A DNA stretch of 64,000 nt. Source: Argyresthia goedartella. Its lineage: Eukaryota > Arthropoda > Insecta > Lepidoptera > Argyresthiidae. Numbering within the stretch: the first letter of the stretch is position 1; every line of letters starts with the position of its first letter. The DNA lies in contig OX463806.1 of the NCBI GenBank assembly GCA_949825045.1, positions 46,772,208 through 46,836,207 on the forward strand, in the 5' to 3' direction. Position numbers and translations under genes: made by a program. The notes under the pieces were generated by a model. The model saw nothing but the letters and a program-made list of their open reading frames with translations. It had not been told where the DNA came from and did not search any database. Of the stretch, positions 1 to 10,164 are shown piece after piece.

Positions 1-1334
1 GTAGTAGCTATATAACACGCCTCTGTCCATATGAATTCCATATGGCCAGAGACGCGTTCGCTTCTAGTTTCCTCATATGGCCGAAGAAAATAAACTGGCT
101 GCAAAATAATTGTTACATACCTAACCTTCTATGAGGAATGTGTGTGTGAACACTCACATAACTCAGTTGTGATGGCTACATATAGGTAGACCAATTTACA
201 CAACTAAGTAGAACGCTTTGTGATAGATAATGAAATGAATCTAGAACAAACTTATTATTGCAAAAACGATATAATGTTCTCAAAATTTTAAGTCATACCT
301 ACATACATAGTTACGTACAATAGGAAACAATTTAAGATAAGAGAGTTGAGTTGAGCGGCCGAACTCTCATCACAAGTAGCACTATTGATAAGTATAATGA
401 ACTTTAAATTGGAGCTAATAGTTTACTCCGTATCGAGTAGGTTCTTTTATATTAACAAAAATTATGGCCAAGTGCGAGGCTGACTAGCGCGCTGAGGGTG
501 CCGTCCGAACAAACCTTTATACAAGTTGTTCATAATGATCATTTCCTAAAATATGGTCAGCTGATTAAATTTCACCTGTAAAATATAACGAACTTTAAGT
601 TCTTACGGATGAACGTTGATAAGTGTTCCCGCAGGATTCGTTCGAGAGTTACAAATACAAGCACAGTTAAATATTTCGCATAACCTAGTAAATTCTTAAA
701 TCACGTGTTGGAAATCGCTTTTTACTTAGTAAGTAATTCGCACAGCTAGATTTCGCTTAGCATATTTAAAATCATGGCGAGAACTAAGTAGGTACACTGA
801 GTTATAATGAAATGTCGGTAGTGCCTGATACTGATTGTAATCGGAGAGATTTGTACCACGTACAGTAAGTATATGTGCATGTGCTCATTATTTGTCGCTC
901 TAATGTAAGTACGTTGTGATGGATGTCAGTTAATCTTTTTGGTTGTATGGTTCTCAATCAAACTAGCGCTGTTAATCAGTTTCGAATTTCTGTTAGAACT
1001 GTTAGCTTCTCTCTATCTAACAGTTTGAATTATATCTCGCTCAATGGCTTGTATGACAATAAGGCTAAAAGTTCTGATAGCTTGCCCTCTTCTTTAGGAG
1101 CGCACATTCCCTGTCTTGTTGTGGTAAGATAGAGATAGTAAGTGAAGTGATTTCAAGTAATTTCAAGTCATACGTTGAACCCGCAATTGTAGGGAGCCAC
1201 TTTCCGCCTAATTAAAATTTCTCATCTTTTAAGTACCTATCGATCTAAGTAAGATAAGAAATCAAGTAGTCGAATCTTATGAAACCAGATACAGCAGACA
1301 CTAACTACCTGGATTGTGTGTGTTATACATGTAA
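1..1334. other. Non-coding, no gene recognised
   Basis: AT-rich sequence with only short open frames lacking codon structure or recognisable motifs. It lies downstream of the minus-strand genes. The start contains a near-palindrome with repeated ccatatgg words at about 27-45 and another atatggcc near 76. Nothing else is supported. Confidence 0.5.
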
Positions 1335-1500
1335 TATTGTGAAAACCGTGAGTATATAATCTATCGCGTGACATTATAAACTGTCGATAAATTGTGAACC
1401 GAACAGACTGCTCACAATATAGCTTAAAACAAATCGATAGTTTATAATCTATCCGTTTCAAACCGTGACATTGTGAACCGCGGAACGCACCGTGCGCCCT
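1335..1500 (-). repeat. Interspersed repeat, inverted partner of 2905-3200
   Basis: Read on the minus strand, this segment shares with 2905-3200 a ggttcacaatgtcacrgttt-type block beside a gttccgcggtt word, and further along a block around atagattataaac with cgataaattgtgaac. The same blocks occur in opposite orientation about 1.5 kb away. Short internal inverted words (cgatag/ctatcg) suggest a non-autonomous DNA element. No coding capacity is seen. Confidence 0.5.
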
Positions 1501-1878
1501 GCCGGTCGCCATATCTAATGTCATTCGTTTTCGTCGAAAGTAAACAACAGAGAATTTTGTAGAGTTTAGATAGTATTCTTGTAGAAAATTAGTAAAATAT
1601 TTAATTTGATTAAATAGTAAATTATAGCGATATTAATGCAAAATTACCATGATATAACAAAAGTATTACAGTGGGAATAATTACCGAAGTAAAAGGTTGG
1701 AATGGACAAGTGAAATAATTCAAAGTTATATCAAATATACGACTGCAAGCGAGCTTCTTGGAAGCTGTCAGAAAAGCCCTCATTTGGACATCAAGTCCAA
1801 TAAGTATTTTTAACAATATCTGAGAAATACTAGTACCGGTACGGGACTAATATATATAGATATCTTTCACCTTAATTT

Positions 1879-1910
1879 GGGGGGTGGAGGTGGTGGGGTG
1901 GGTAGGGGGG
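1879..1910 (+). other. G-rich tract with quadruplex-forming pattern
   Basis: Four G runs occur on the + strand: G6 (1879-1884), G4 (1895-1898), G3 (1900-1902) and G6 (1905-1910), with spacers of 10, 1 and 2 nt. This fits a G-quadruplex pattern with one long loop. It is an isolated GC island in AT-rich sequence; whether it has a function is unknown. Confidence 0.5.
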
Positions 1911-2504
1911 AGCTCTCCTGTGTAAAGTTTTTGAGTAATAAATTATTAAATTTGAGGTAATATTTACTAAATTTTCGCTATGAAATCATATCATTAAATG
2001 TTGTTTTTATTTTCATCCTACGCTCCGGTTTTTCTTCTCCTCAATTCTAACCTTACCTATAACCCAATTGAAATTTAGCCACAATAACCTACTCTAGCCA
2101 AATTTGACTCAAAAATATAATGCTATTTGAACTACTTCTTAGTGTTTATTTTTTTAATAAATGGCAGAATTGAGTTTCATTTCGCGTAAGTCTTTAAATT
2201 TCAATTTAAATCGTAATTAAATAAAAACGAGTCTCCGGTAATTAAAAAATATGCTAAAATACCACAAGACCGCGCAGGAAGCTCTCCCCCAACCCTCTAC
2301 TCGTTGCAAATAAACTTATTTGATTTGATTTGATTTGCATACTTGCACCATATCACTTTCATACCAAACTTTTTGTGAAAATAACCTCAAATTTTAACAA
2401 AAATAATTTATTTTTCAATAAACTCGGAGGACAGAGGAGCTCCAAATAACCCCCTGCCATTCACATTAAAGTAAAAGTCGTGTGAACGATATCTGTAGCC
2501 CCCC

Positions 2505-2667
2505 CTAATTGGAATTGTAGGGCTAATTGTAACTAACAAAAATAAATAATTTGGTTGCATATATTTCCTCTCCTAGCAATGGCACCTAGTTTTATTTGGT
2601 TTCCAAGTGCCTGCAGCCAAATCTTTTATTTCTGTTAGTTCCAATTATCTGCTACAATTCCTATTAG
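2505..2667. mobile_element. Fold-back MITE, about 163 bp
   Basis: The two halves are imperfect inverted repeats. The left arm begins ctaattggaattgtag and continues through aactaacaaaaataaa to tttggttgca. The right arm, reverse-complemented, begins ctaataggaattgtag and runs through aactaacagaaataaa to tttggctgca. Arms are about 55-60 bp around a short centre. No coding capacity; a miniature inverted-repeat element is the simplest reading. Confidence 0.65.
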
Positions 2668-2904
2668 CCCCGTTTTACGGGAGGTATTATTTTTTTTGTT
2701 TGGTTTTCTATTTAAATTATTTTCTTCTTGTGCCTTGGACTTAGATATTGATTTTCAGTTTTAAAAATGTATTGATTAATCTCAAACTACTGTACGTTAT
2801 TTATTTGACTGCTATGTTAGTTTTCAATCTCCATGGACACAGAACGAGCAACCACCAAGACACAGAATGACCAATCAGTGAATGTTGACTACATAACCAA
2901 TCAG

Positions 2905-3200
2905 CACGCAAGGTGTGTTCCGCGGTTCCCAATTTCACAGTTTGACTCGGACCTCTCTCCGTAGCTATCGAAAATTCTAACGTTTAATAGTTCAGTGTAG
3001 GAAGCAGGAACAATTACGCATCGAAAAAGTATGCGAATCGAACTGTCAGTGAACCTTATGCACAATGACATAAGGTTTAGGTTATCTGAACGCGAACACT
3101 TTTTCACTCTGGTATTCATTCCTGCTTGAGCCACAGTTCACGATTTATCGATAGTTTACCATCTCGCGCGATAGATTATAAACGAAAGGTGTTCTCAATA
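2905..3200 (+). repeat. Interspersed repeat, inverted partner of 1335-1500
   Basis: This contains the tgttccgcggttcccaat block at about 2917 and a cgatttatcgatagttt / gcgatagattataaac block at about 3139-3182. Both match 1335-1500 in inverted orientation, with extra sequence between the blocks. It may be a longer copy of the same non-autonomous element. Confidence 0.45.
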
Positions 3201-3239
3201 TTACGGTGACATACATATGTGCTTGTGTTAGGTGCAAGC

Positions 3240-3419
3240 TTAAGCACGCACCCTTATAAAGGTGCTGTGAGGGTTGGTGGGCCCGAGCCGGCTGAGCCCG
3301 CAGCGGCGGCTGGCCACGACGGCTGGGCTCACGGTCCGTCGCAGGTGCCCCAGGTCACGGAAACTGGCGGGCCAGCGCCAGCAGCGCGCCGACCCAGCCG
3401 GGCGGCACACCAGGTACAA
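3240..3419 (-). CDS. Candidate second exon of a secreted-peptide gene (speculative)
   Basis: A GC-rich island in AT-rich sequence holds a minus-strand open frame of 59 codons plus stop, entered by a plausible acceptor (cag at 3422-3420) in phase 0, matching the phase 0 donor of the signal-peptide exon at 4096-4272. The combined product would be 118 residues and would contain LVCRPAGSARCW (two cysteines seven residues apart) and several dibasic sites (RR), which suits a processed peptide precursor. I do not recognise the family. The + strand of the same island is also open, with a possible donor after 3413, so the strand is uncertain. Confidence 0.22.
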   Translation of the reverse strand: MYLVCRPAGSARCWRWPASFRDLGHLRRTVSPAVVASRRCGLSRLGPTNPHSTFIRVRA

Positions 3420-4095
3420 CTGCCAATAAACAACGTACCATACTAACTGCATATAATGTTATGTGTACGGAACGGACCGGCAACGGCCGATTGGTTTATA
3501 CTCGTAATCTCCAACGAAAGGAAAAGCGTGATGAATCGTTCTCTTGGTAGCTATTTAATTTATGAACGCTGTTAGACATTGTAATTGTAACCGCACTATA
3601 TCTGATATGAATTATCTAGGACAACAGTTTTCGGTGTACGAGTATTGCAAGGGCTACCGGGAGAAGCTCGTTTTTAGACTTGCGTCGTTACTGGGGAACT
3701 GGAGATAGATGAAGTCAAATATTTGTCAACTGCTTTATAATTTTGTGAAACGTGATCTAAAGCTACTTATGTTTCATAACTTTAGATATATATAACTGCA
3801 GGGTTATTTTTGGACCTCTAGCCAAATAATTTCACGTCGTAGTAGGTATTACAGGAGTACAAACAATTTATTAAATAAATAACATTTTTTTATTTTTTTT
3901 CGCCAAAATATGATAACTTACTCGTTTATAGCGCAAGATTAACCTCCTAGAAATTTAGGAGTTTAAAAGTGGCGTAAAAAGCGGATCTAAAAAAGGAAAA
4001 GTATTTTTTTCTATTATTTTTATAAATCTATATAATATAAATATTATTTATTTCCATAAATCTTATTTACTTTTGTCTAGGGGTCCATAACTTAC

Positions 4096-4272
4096 ATCTC
4101 TGTAATTGTTGTCGGTCGACGCTTGTGCGTCATGGTCGGGTCGCGGCTGTGCGCCGGTGTCTGTAGTAGTGGTTAAGAACGCCACGGCGCCGGCGCAGGT
4201 GCCGGCGCACAGCAGCAGCAGCAGCAGCAGCAGGGTGACGGTGGGCGCTGGACGCTCCTCCCGCGCGCGCAT
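4096..4272 (-). CDS. First coding exon with signal peptide or signal anchor
   Basis: From the ATG at 4272 the frame encodes 59 residues: a short basic start (MRAREERPAP), a strongly hydrophobic core (TVT followed by eight leucines, then CAGTCAGAVAF) and a Thr/Asp-rich stretch ending NNYRD. A consensus donor (gtaagt, 4095-4090) follows directly, in phase 0. Eight of the leucine-region codons form a CTG run, the CAG repeat on the + strand. The hydrophobic segment fits a cleaved signal peptide or the anchor of a type II membrane protein. The frame stays open upstream through a Gly-rich GGC/GGT run, so an earlier start is possible. The next exon may be 3240-3419 or may lie off the window. Confidence 0.45.
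4210..4233 (+). repeat. (CAG)8 trinucleotide repeat
   Basis: Eight perfect CAG units. Read on the minus strand they are CTG leucine codons forming the hydrophobic core of the signal-peptide exon, so length variation here would change the hydrophobic core length. A second GC-rich trinucleotide tract (CCG/CCA) lies at about 4309-4350. Confidence 0.8.
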
Positions 4273-4887
4273 GCTGACCACGTCTGTGTGGGCCGCGCCC
4301 GGCGCCGCGCCACCGCCACCGCCACCGCCGCCACCGCCGCCGCCGCGCCGTCGTCGCCTGACCCTCGCCCTCCACCCCAGTTGAACTCGCTCCAGATATA
4401 ACGTTCAACACACTGTTTAGGCTGATAACTACTTTAATACAATATTCAAAACCACGCAGGAACCAAGTTGGCGATAGTTAGCGCTTGATTCTATTGGCAT
4501 TATGTACCTGTTTGCGAATGAAGATTAATTTTTGACAGAGTAATCCAACGGCGGGGACCATATGGGAAAATAATATATCTACTATCCTTCTCTTTATTCT
4601 TGATTGGAGTAAAGTTCTCTATTGGAATCACCTGGCTCCGGTAACAACAGGAAGATAGTAAATTATATATACTCTTTGCAGGAACATATGTTATTTTGTC
4701 ATCTCCAACAGAAAAAGGAGTGACACTATGCTATACATATATAACTTGAAGCTCAGCTTTGCGCAGGTGCCTGGCACGAACTACCTTTACCTCGCGCATG
4801 TCGGCTGGCATTTCATTCCCAACTCTTGATGTTAGCTGTTGGTATAGGTTCATGAAATATAGATAAATTATTATTATATATTATGAT

Positions 4888-4893
4888 TTTATT
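4888..4893 (-). terminator. Candidate polyadenylation signal of the PDZ scaffold gene
   Basis: AATAAA on the minus strand, about 140 nt past the stop codon at 5032. Another AATAAA (5024-5029) lies almost at the stop and is less likely to be used. Confidence 0.35.
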
Positions 4894-5031
4894 GGTACAT
4901 AAAATGTCAATATAAAACAACATAATACTATTAGCTAAATCGTGAGTTAACTTCGATACCTACTTATTAAAACACTTAAAACCGTCCTTCCATGGACTAT
5001 TAGGCTGACCTAAGTCAATCATTTTTATTAG

Positions 5032-6726
5032 TTAAAGCCTTGTGATTTCTGAGCTGACGTTCGGATCTTTCTTCTTGTAGACGTGCGTGGGGTAGACGAA
5101 GTGCTGCGTGTAGTACTGCACGCCCACTCCGGCGCCGGCGCCGCCCTTGCCGAGGTGCGCGCGGCGGCGGCAGTAGTCGAGTGAGTCGCATTCACAGGGC
5201 GCCGCCGCCGCACCGAGCCGCGACTCCGAGCCTCCGCCCTCCAGCGAGTACTTCGCCGCCGCGACCAGGCTCTCCGTGGACTTCGTGGGCGCGCAGTGCC
5301 CGTGCACCCTGCCCCCGTACCCGCTGCCCCCGCCGCCGCAGTGGTGCGGGGCGGCCGACCGCTGCGCGTGCTTCTCGTGGTGCGGCTGGTACTCGTGGTG
5401 GCTCTGCGTACTGCTGCGCCCGCCGTGGCTTCGGCCGTGGCTCTTCGACCGGCTCGACTGCTTCGCGGCCGTGTCCAGGTAGCCGTACCCAAACCCGTAG
5501 CCCCCGAAGGCCTTGGTGGTAAGGTTGTCCCACGACTTGGGCTTGATTTGGTGCTGCGCGCTCTGGTACTGTATCTTGGGTGAGGACTTGGACTCGGACC
5601 TGTCGGTCTCCCAGAAGAGCGTGTCGCTGCTGAGCGAGGTGGTGTAGCTGGATGTGGAGTTTTCGCAGACCGTGTGGCTGGCGCCAGCGCCACCGCTCGT
5701 CGCGTACGACTGCAGGCTGCACTGGCTCGTCTGCGTTGACTCACTCGTCAGGTAGCGGTAGCGGCCCGAGCAGTGTCCGCTTGGACACGACTTCTTAGTG
5801 CGTGAATGTGAGCAATTTTCGTGTTTTTGGGTCGACTTATCTATTTGTTGACACTTATCTTTGCGCTTGTGCTCCTTGCTACACTCCTTCTTGCGGCGGG
5901 CCTTCTTCCTGGAGTTGGGCACGCAGTGCGGGTCACAGCAGGGGCTGGCGAGGTCGTATGCCTCGAGGCTGTTCGCGTCCTGGTTGCTCGGGTTGGGCAC
6001 GCAAGGGGTGCAGCTATGTCCGTGACCGCCGCTGCGGTGCTTGGCGTGCTTGTGGTCATCGCGCGCGTCGTGGCCGCGGTGGCAGGCAGCGGGGGTGGCG
6101 TCGGCGGCGGATTTGAGCACGTAGTGGTGGCAGTCACGGCGAGCGCGCGGCGAGCCCACCGTGATGACGAAACCGCCGGCGCGTGCGTCCGGCCGGATGA
6201 CGCATGTGCCGTAACGTGCGTGCGCGTGCGCCTCCAAGTACTGGTACATGAACACGTTATGCGGCGGCGGCTTGGCGGTCACGTTCTCGCTGGAGAGCGT
6301 GGGTCGGCAGTAGGCGCCATCGATGGCGGCGGCGGCGGCCGCGTCCTCTGCGTCCGAGACCCCGTCCGCCGGCGAGTTCTTCTTCTTCTGCGAGGGCAGG
6401 CTGTGAGTCTTCCAGTTATGGTCGAGCAGCTGCCGCTCGCGCGCCGCCAGCTGCTCGAGCGCGCGCATCTTCTGCTGGATCGTCCGCTGGATGTTGATGT
6501 ACTTGAGATGCAGCTCTACCTTGCGCACGCAGTCCTCAAAGATGACGACCATGCGCATGCGCGCGTCGCAGCCGCCGATGGCGTCCACGATCGCGGTGTG
6601 ATCGGCGCGCTCCACGTCGGCGCCGTTGATGGAGAGGATGACGTCCCCCTCCCGCATGCCCGCCAGCCCCGCCGGCCCCTCCGCCTCCACGTGGTCCACG
6701 TACGTTATCACCTCGATCTCCTGCTC
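5032..6726 (-). CDS. Tamalin/GRASP-like PDZ scaffold, exon 3 (564 residues, stop)
   Basis: This last coding exon starts after a tttcag acceptor (phase 0) and supplies residues 92-655. It completes the PDZ domain begun in exon 2 (IEVITYVDHVEAEGPAGLAG, then GDVILSINGADVE to about residue 157). A coiled coil follows (about 158-205: YINIQRTIQQKMRALEQLAA). Then comes a long low-complexity tail rich in His, Cys, Ser and Gly. The last four residues, ITRL, fit a class I PDZ ligand. PDZ, then coiled coil, then a C-terminal PDZ ligand is the layout of vertebrate tamalin (GRASP), a scaffold linking group I metabotropic glutamate receptors and cytohesin Arf-exchange factors; the PDZ region reads as its homologue. 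The protein is longer than the vertebrate one because of the tail. The insect role is inferred. Confidence 0.85.
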   Translation of the reverse strand, partial: EQEIEVITYVDHVEAEGPAGLAGMREGDVILSINGADVERADHTAIVDAIGGCDARMRMVVIFEDCVRKVELHLKYINIQRTIQQKMRALEQLAARERQLLDHNWKTHSLPSQKKKNSPADGVSDAEDAAAAAAIDGAYCRPTLSSENVTAKPPPHNVFMYQYLEAHAHARYGTCVIRPDARAGGFVITVGSPRARRDCHHYVLKSAADATPAACHRGHDARDDHKHAKHRSGGHGHSCTPCVPNPSNQDANSLEAYDLASPCCDPHCVPNSRKKARRKKECSKEHKRKDKCQQIDKSTQKHENCSHSRTKKSCPSGHCSGRYRYLTSESTQTSQCSLQSYATSGGAGASHTVCENSTSSYTTSLSSDTLFWETDRSESKSSPKIQYQSAQHQIKPKSWDNLTTKAFGGYGFGYGYLDTAAKQSSRSKSHGRSHGGRSSTQSHHEYQPHHEKHAQRSAAPHHCGGGGSGYGGRVHGHCAPTKSTESLVAAAKYSLEGGGSESRLGAAAAPCECDSLDYCRRRAHLGKGGAGAGVGVQYYTQHFVYPTHVYKKKDPNVSSEITRL

Positions 6727-7248
6727 CTGAAACAAACACCGCCAACATCTTTGTCAGTGTCATCCACTTCATCATTCATCAATAGCTGATTGTTACAGCA
6801 GTTACGCTGTCGCGAAATTGGTGCAGCATACGCCTATAAGTAAGTGTTTACTTTCTAAAATCACCTTAATGTTTCACAGTTTTAGCATCTTATTGCGTTT
6901 ATAACAAAGCGCACAGATATCCGGAGTGATAGATAAAGAAGTAGTATGACGCAATAGAATTAAGAATCGGGAACGTGATGCGCAGGTACAATGATTCCGC
7001 TTATCTCTGAGACGGATTTAGTACCTACACCTATATTAATGGAGTAGGTCCAGTAGATATCACAGAATGGGAAAAAGGTTAGAATAGGATTCTAGGTAAA
7101 GGTGTGGTTTTAAGAAATTCAGAAACAAAGCTCGTAAAATATGTTACCCAACCATTAGATATAGGATGTGAAAAGTAGTCTTAAAAAATGGGAAATATTA
7201 AACTGCACACCAAAAATACTGATTTGCACAGCAAATATCAGGGCAAAA

Positions 7249-7320
7249 TGTTGCGGTAGCTTAGGTGAATGGTAAAGGGTGTGAGCGAAGCGAAGCCCCC
7301 TTTATCCTTCGTGTTAGGTT
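7249..7320 (+). repeat. Repeat copy inverted relative to 9735-9808
   Basis: This shares with the reverse complement of 9735-9808 the words tgcggtagcttaggtgaa, taaaggg and cttcgtgttag in the same order and spacing. The two copies face each other about 2.4 kb apart inside one intron. They could be ends of one old element or two separate insertions. Confidence 0.5.
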
Positions 7321-7837
7321 GAACAAGTAAGAATAACAAAAAATACTTAAAACATAAACTTAAGTACACATATAATATTTAAAACATAAAAAGTGTTTTT
7401 GTTGATCCTTTTTTGCTGTGCAAATCAGTTTTTTTGATGTGCGATTAAATACTAGCCTTAAAAATCATAAAAACTTATCAAAAGTATTTTTAGGTTGTCC
7501 AATTTAACAAAGCACTGAGGATGTTGTTTGGGCTGCCGCGCTGCTGTGGAGTCTCCACTGGGTTCGCTGCAGTAAGGATAGGCGACCTCTATGCCACTTT
7601 GCGTAAGAACCAGATTAGTCGGCAGTTCCAATGTGATCCTCAACGCTGTATTTCTTCTAACAATATACAAATACATTTTTATTTAGTAACGCCATATATG
7701 GATGTCATTACTGTAATGTGAATAAAAAATAAAAATAATTTGAATTTGAATTTAACTGAGATATAATTTCCGCATATCTGTGACGGGCGTACGGGCCGGC
7801 ACACATATACTTGCAAACGTCATTTTTGCCTCTTTCA

Positions 7838-7960
7838 ATGTAGACATTGGACCACTGTGGGAGAAGAAGGGCGTAGAAACTACCACAGATTGATTTTTAG
7901 ATGTCTTTTAAAAATTGCTTAACTAATACAATTATTAGAATATTATGTATGGATAAGTGA
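7838..7960 (-). mobile_element. 3' UTR fragment of LINE family beta
   Basis: It contains ttggaccactgtgggagaag and gaaactaccacagattgatt, found also at 33395-33480 in the same orientation and inverted at 30880-31120 and 62170-62420. Only the 3' end is present, as expected for 5'-truncated LINE copies. Confidence 0.65.
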
Positions 7961-8329
7961 AAAATAAAAATGCTTTGCACCAATCGGTTTCATAGGAAAA
8001 ATTTTCATAATGATTTCCCTAACAGCCCCCTAAAATATGACCACACCTTTTTGTTACAACCTGTATAATGCTCATGTTTATGTTTATAATGCACAGGCAG
8101 CTGAATAGTATTATTTATTTATGAATTCCGTAAACGATATAATTTGCGAGAAATCTGATTTCAAATTGCGTAAAAAATACACTATGAAAGTTAATACCTA
8201 CACACAACTATATGCTTGTTACTCGTACACATACATATTATAAAGCACACATAGTTTTTTTTTGTAATAAATAATTTACTTTATCTATTTACACCGGTTT
8301 CATCGCTGGCTACAATTATAGTTTTTTCC

Positions 8330-8400
8330 AAAAATGGCGGCGATGGGTTAGCCCCATGTCACGCAAAATGGAGTTCCTATTGAATAACTGGCTAAGTGTG
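8330..8400 (+). mobile_element. SINE family 2 fragment
   Basis: The words gcgatgggttagcccc, tgtcacgcaaaatggagt and gaataactggct match the body of the longer SINE 2 copies at 55085-55375 and 19425-19730. The tRNA-like head is missing. Confidence 0.55.
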
Positions 8401-8482
8401 GGGCTCCATGTCATGTTTTATGTTGTTTTGGCGTAACGTAGGTATACCTATACAAAACCATTAGAATCCTTTTAAATATTAA

Positions 8483-8728
8483 TAGTACCCTGGACACTAT
8501 TTACACACATTGATCTAGCCACAAACTAGGATTCCCTCTATCTTGGGTACTAGACAACGATACACGTACTTATATAGAGAAATATTATACTTAGATAGAT
8601 AAACAACCATGACTAGGGTACAAACGTCCGTTCTCATCAAACAAATATTTGCCCCCACCGGGACTCGAACCCGGGACCCTTGGCTTCATAGGCAGAGTCA
8701 CTGCCCTCTCGGCCATTCGGGTCGTCAT
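8483..8728 (-). mobile_element. tRNA-derived SINE, family 1
   Basis: On the minus strand the head reads gacgacccgaatggccgaga and then contains gggttcgagtcccgg, matching pol III A-box and B-box patterns of a Leu/Ser-type tRNA. A body of about 170 bp follows (caaatatttgtttgatgaga, aaccatgg-like words, tagatcaatgtgtgtaaata). Near-identical copies lie at 56646-56888 and, lacking the head, at 10920-11040. Good matching between copies suggests fairly recent activity. Confidence 0.8.
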
Positions 8729-9180
8729 TATATCACTATGTGTACGCATTTCTGTTACACACCAACCACCCCGTAGAAACTCTTGGTATATAATATAACA
8801 TGAAACCTCCATTGCGTTCAAAGCTCAGCCCGAAGAGGTTTGGATGCGAGTTGCGTGTAACGAACTTTTCGTCAGTGTAACTGGCTAGTTTTTTATTATT
8901 TCTGAAAAAATCATAGCATGTTTTATTATTTGGCGCCACTCACTTTTTAACTTTTCTAAAGTTTTGCCTGAACCGAAAAGGTTTTTTGAGATTCTAATAC
9001 TATTTCGGTTATTACTATATTTGTTTAAACAACCGCTGTGTAACACAATCAATATTTATTTTCATCTGATCTGACAACTTGTTTATAACTTGACGTATGT
9101 CAGACAATATTTTTTTTATTTTCATCATATATTCTCAGTACGCAGATTTGATAGTTCTTATTTCTGAATTAGTTGCTTTT

Positions 9181-9370
9181 TAGGGTTCCGTATCCAAAGG
9201 GTAAAATCGGGACCCTATTACTAAGACTCCGCCTTCCGACAGACTGCCTGTCTGTCCGTCTGTCACCAGGCTGTATCTCATGAACCGTGATAGTCAGACA
9301 GTTGAAATTTTCACAGATGATGTATATCTGTTGCCGCTTTAACAATAAATACTAAGCTAACATACAACAA
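9181..9370 (+). repeat. gggttccgta interspersed repeat (family gamma), short copy
   Basis: It begins tagggttccgta, continues through ggaccctattactaag and a gtctgtccgtctgtcacc tract, and ends with gaaattttcacaga and ttgccgctttaa. Longer copies sharing this order lie at 32045-32510 and 51885-52650. Repeats of this type are widespread in Lepidoptera; the mobilising class is not evident. Confidence 0.6.
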
Positions 9371-9734
9371 TTATTTTAATACCACTTACAAACTTATGAA
9401 TGAAATGAGTGTGAAAGTAGCCGCACAAATAACAACAATATTCACTCCACACCATCCCTAACATTGTAAGGTAGTGGGAAACCTTTCGTGCGCGAGTTAG
9501 ACTTGCACTTGACCTTTTTATTATTATTTTTTATTAGTATTAGGTATTATTATATGTTATCGTAGCTATACTTATCGAATTTGATCATTTCATGAGATAG
9601 TCAACCATGGATTGTTCATTTCATGAAGTGGCAAACCATTTAATGATATAGTCAATTGAATTTCAGGAAAAAAAATACTTTTAAAAACATTTGTTTTCAG
9701 TACTACGTGGTGTTTTTTGCGTTATACATGTCCA

Positions 9735-9808
9735 ACTAACACGAAGACTATTCGGGAGCTTTGCTGCGATCGCCCCCTTTAGTCTTCACCTAAGCTACCG
9801 CAGTGTTT
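9735..9808 (-). repeat. Repeat copy inverted relative to 7249-7320
   Basis: On the minus strand it reads tgcggtagcttaggtgaaga, then aaagggggcg and cttcgtgttag, parallel to 7249-7320. It lies about 130 bp from the donor of exon 2 of the PDZ scaffold gene. Confidence 0.5.
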
Positions 9809-9939
9809 TGCTTTAAAATATTTATTTGTTCAATGAAAGTTTTAATTCAACCGTGGTTGGCTATTTCATGATTTAGTTAGTTCTACAATGTAGTTACGAC
9901 ACATGTATCGATCATCATAATATTGAGGTAGAGACATAC

Positions 9940-10113
9940 CTTCTTGTAGTGTATGCCGTAGCTCTGCAGCGTGAAGCCGTAGCTGCCGTTCTTCTTCTCG
10001 ACGATGATGGTGCGCCCGCGGCGCCGGCAGTCTGCCTCTCCCTTCCCGCCGCCCCCTCCGCCCCCGCCCCCGCCGCCGCCCCCGCACCGCTCCGACTTGG
10101 CCAACTCGCGCAC
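9940..10113 (-). CDS. Tamalin/GRASP-like PDZ scaffold, exon 2 (58 residues)
   Basis: This exon encodes residues 34-91. It begins [10 protein letters not shown], has a run of 13 glycines (residues 44-56) and then enters the PDZ domain at [25 protein letters not shown] is the carboxylate-binding loop equivalent to GLGF. The exon ends IHYKK before a gtatgt donor and begins after a tttccag acceptor, both phase 0. Joined to exon 3 it completes a PDZ domain resembling the vertebrate tamalin PDZ, which makes the intron position convincing. The glycine run is coded by a GC-rich tract that could vary in length. Confidence 0.85.
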
Positions 10114-10164
10114 CTGGAAACCGGCACGACTATATTACAATAGTTAAAAAAATAAAAACTTAAG

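Larger units (their letters stand above)
6727..9939 (-). other. Intron 2 of the PDZ scaffold gene
   Basis: The donor is gtatgt (9939-9934) and the acceptor tttcag (6732-6727), phase 0. The intron carries a LINE 3' tail (about 7838-7960), SINE fragments (about 8330-8400 and 8483-8728), a gggttccgta repeat (9181-9370) and a pair of inverted repeat copies (7249-7320 and 9735-9808). No other gene is seen. Confidence 0.7.

Noticed and set aside
923..1132. + strand frame of 69 codons
   Set aside because: Average composition, no start or splice context and no motif; consistent with chance in AT-rich DNA.
5028..5744. Arg/Ser/Thr-rich minus frame (238 codons)
   Set aside because: It is a shifted frame of the same exon; the composition reflects GC-rich codons read out of register.
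5821..6789. Long + strand open frame (322 codons)
   Set aside because: It is antisense to the PDZ scaffold exon and open because of high GC; it has no recognisable domain, whereas the minus strand encodes a PDZ domain with matching splice sites.
8640..8728. Possible tRNA gene (B box and A box)
   Set aside because: The same sequence with a conserved 170-bp body recurs at 56646-56888, so it is a SINE head rather than a tRNA gene.
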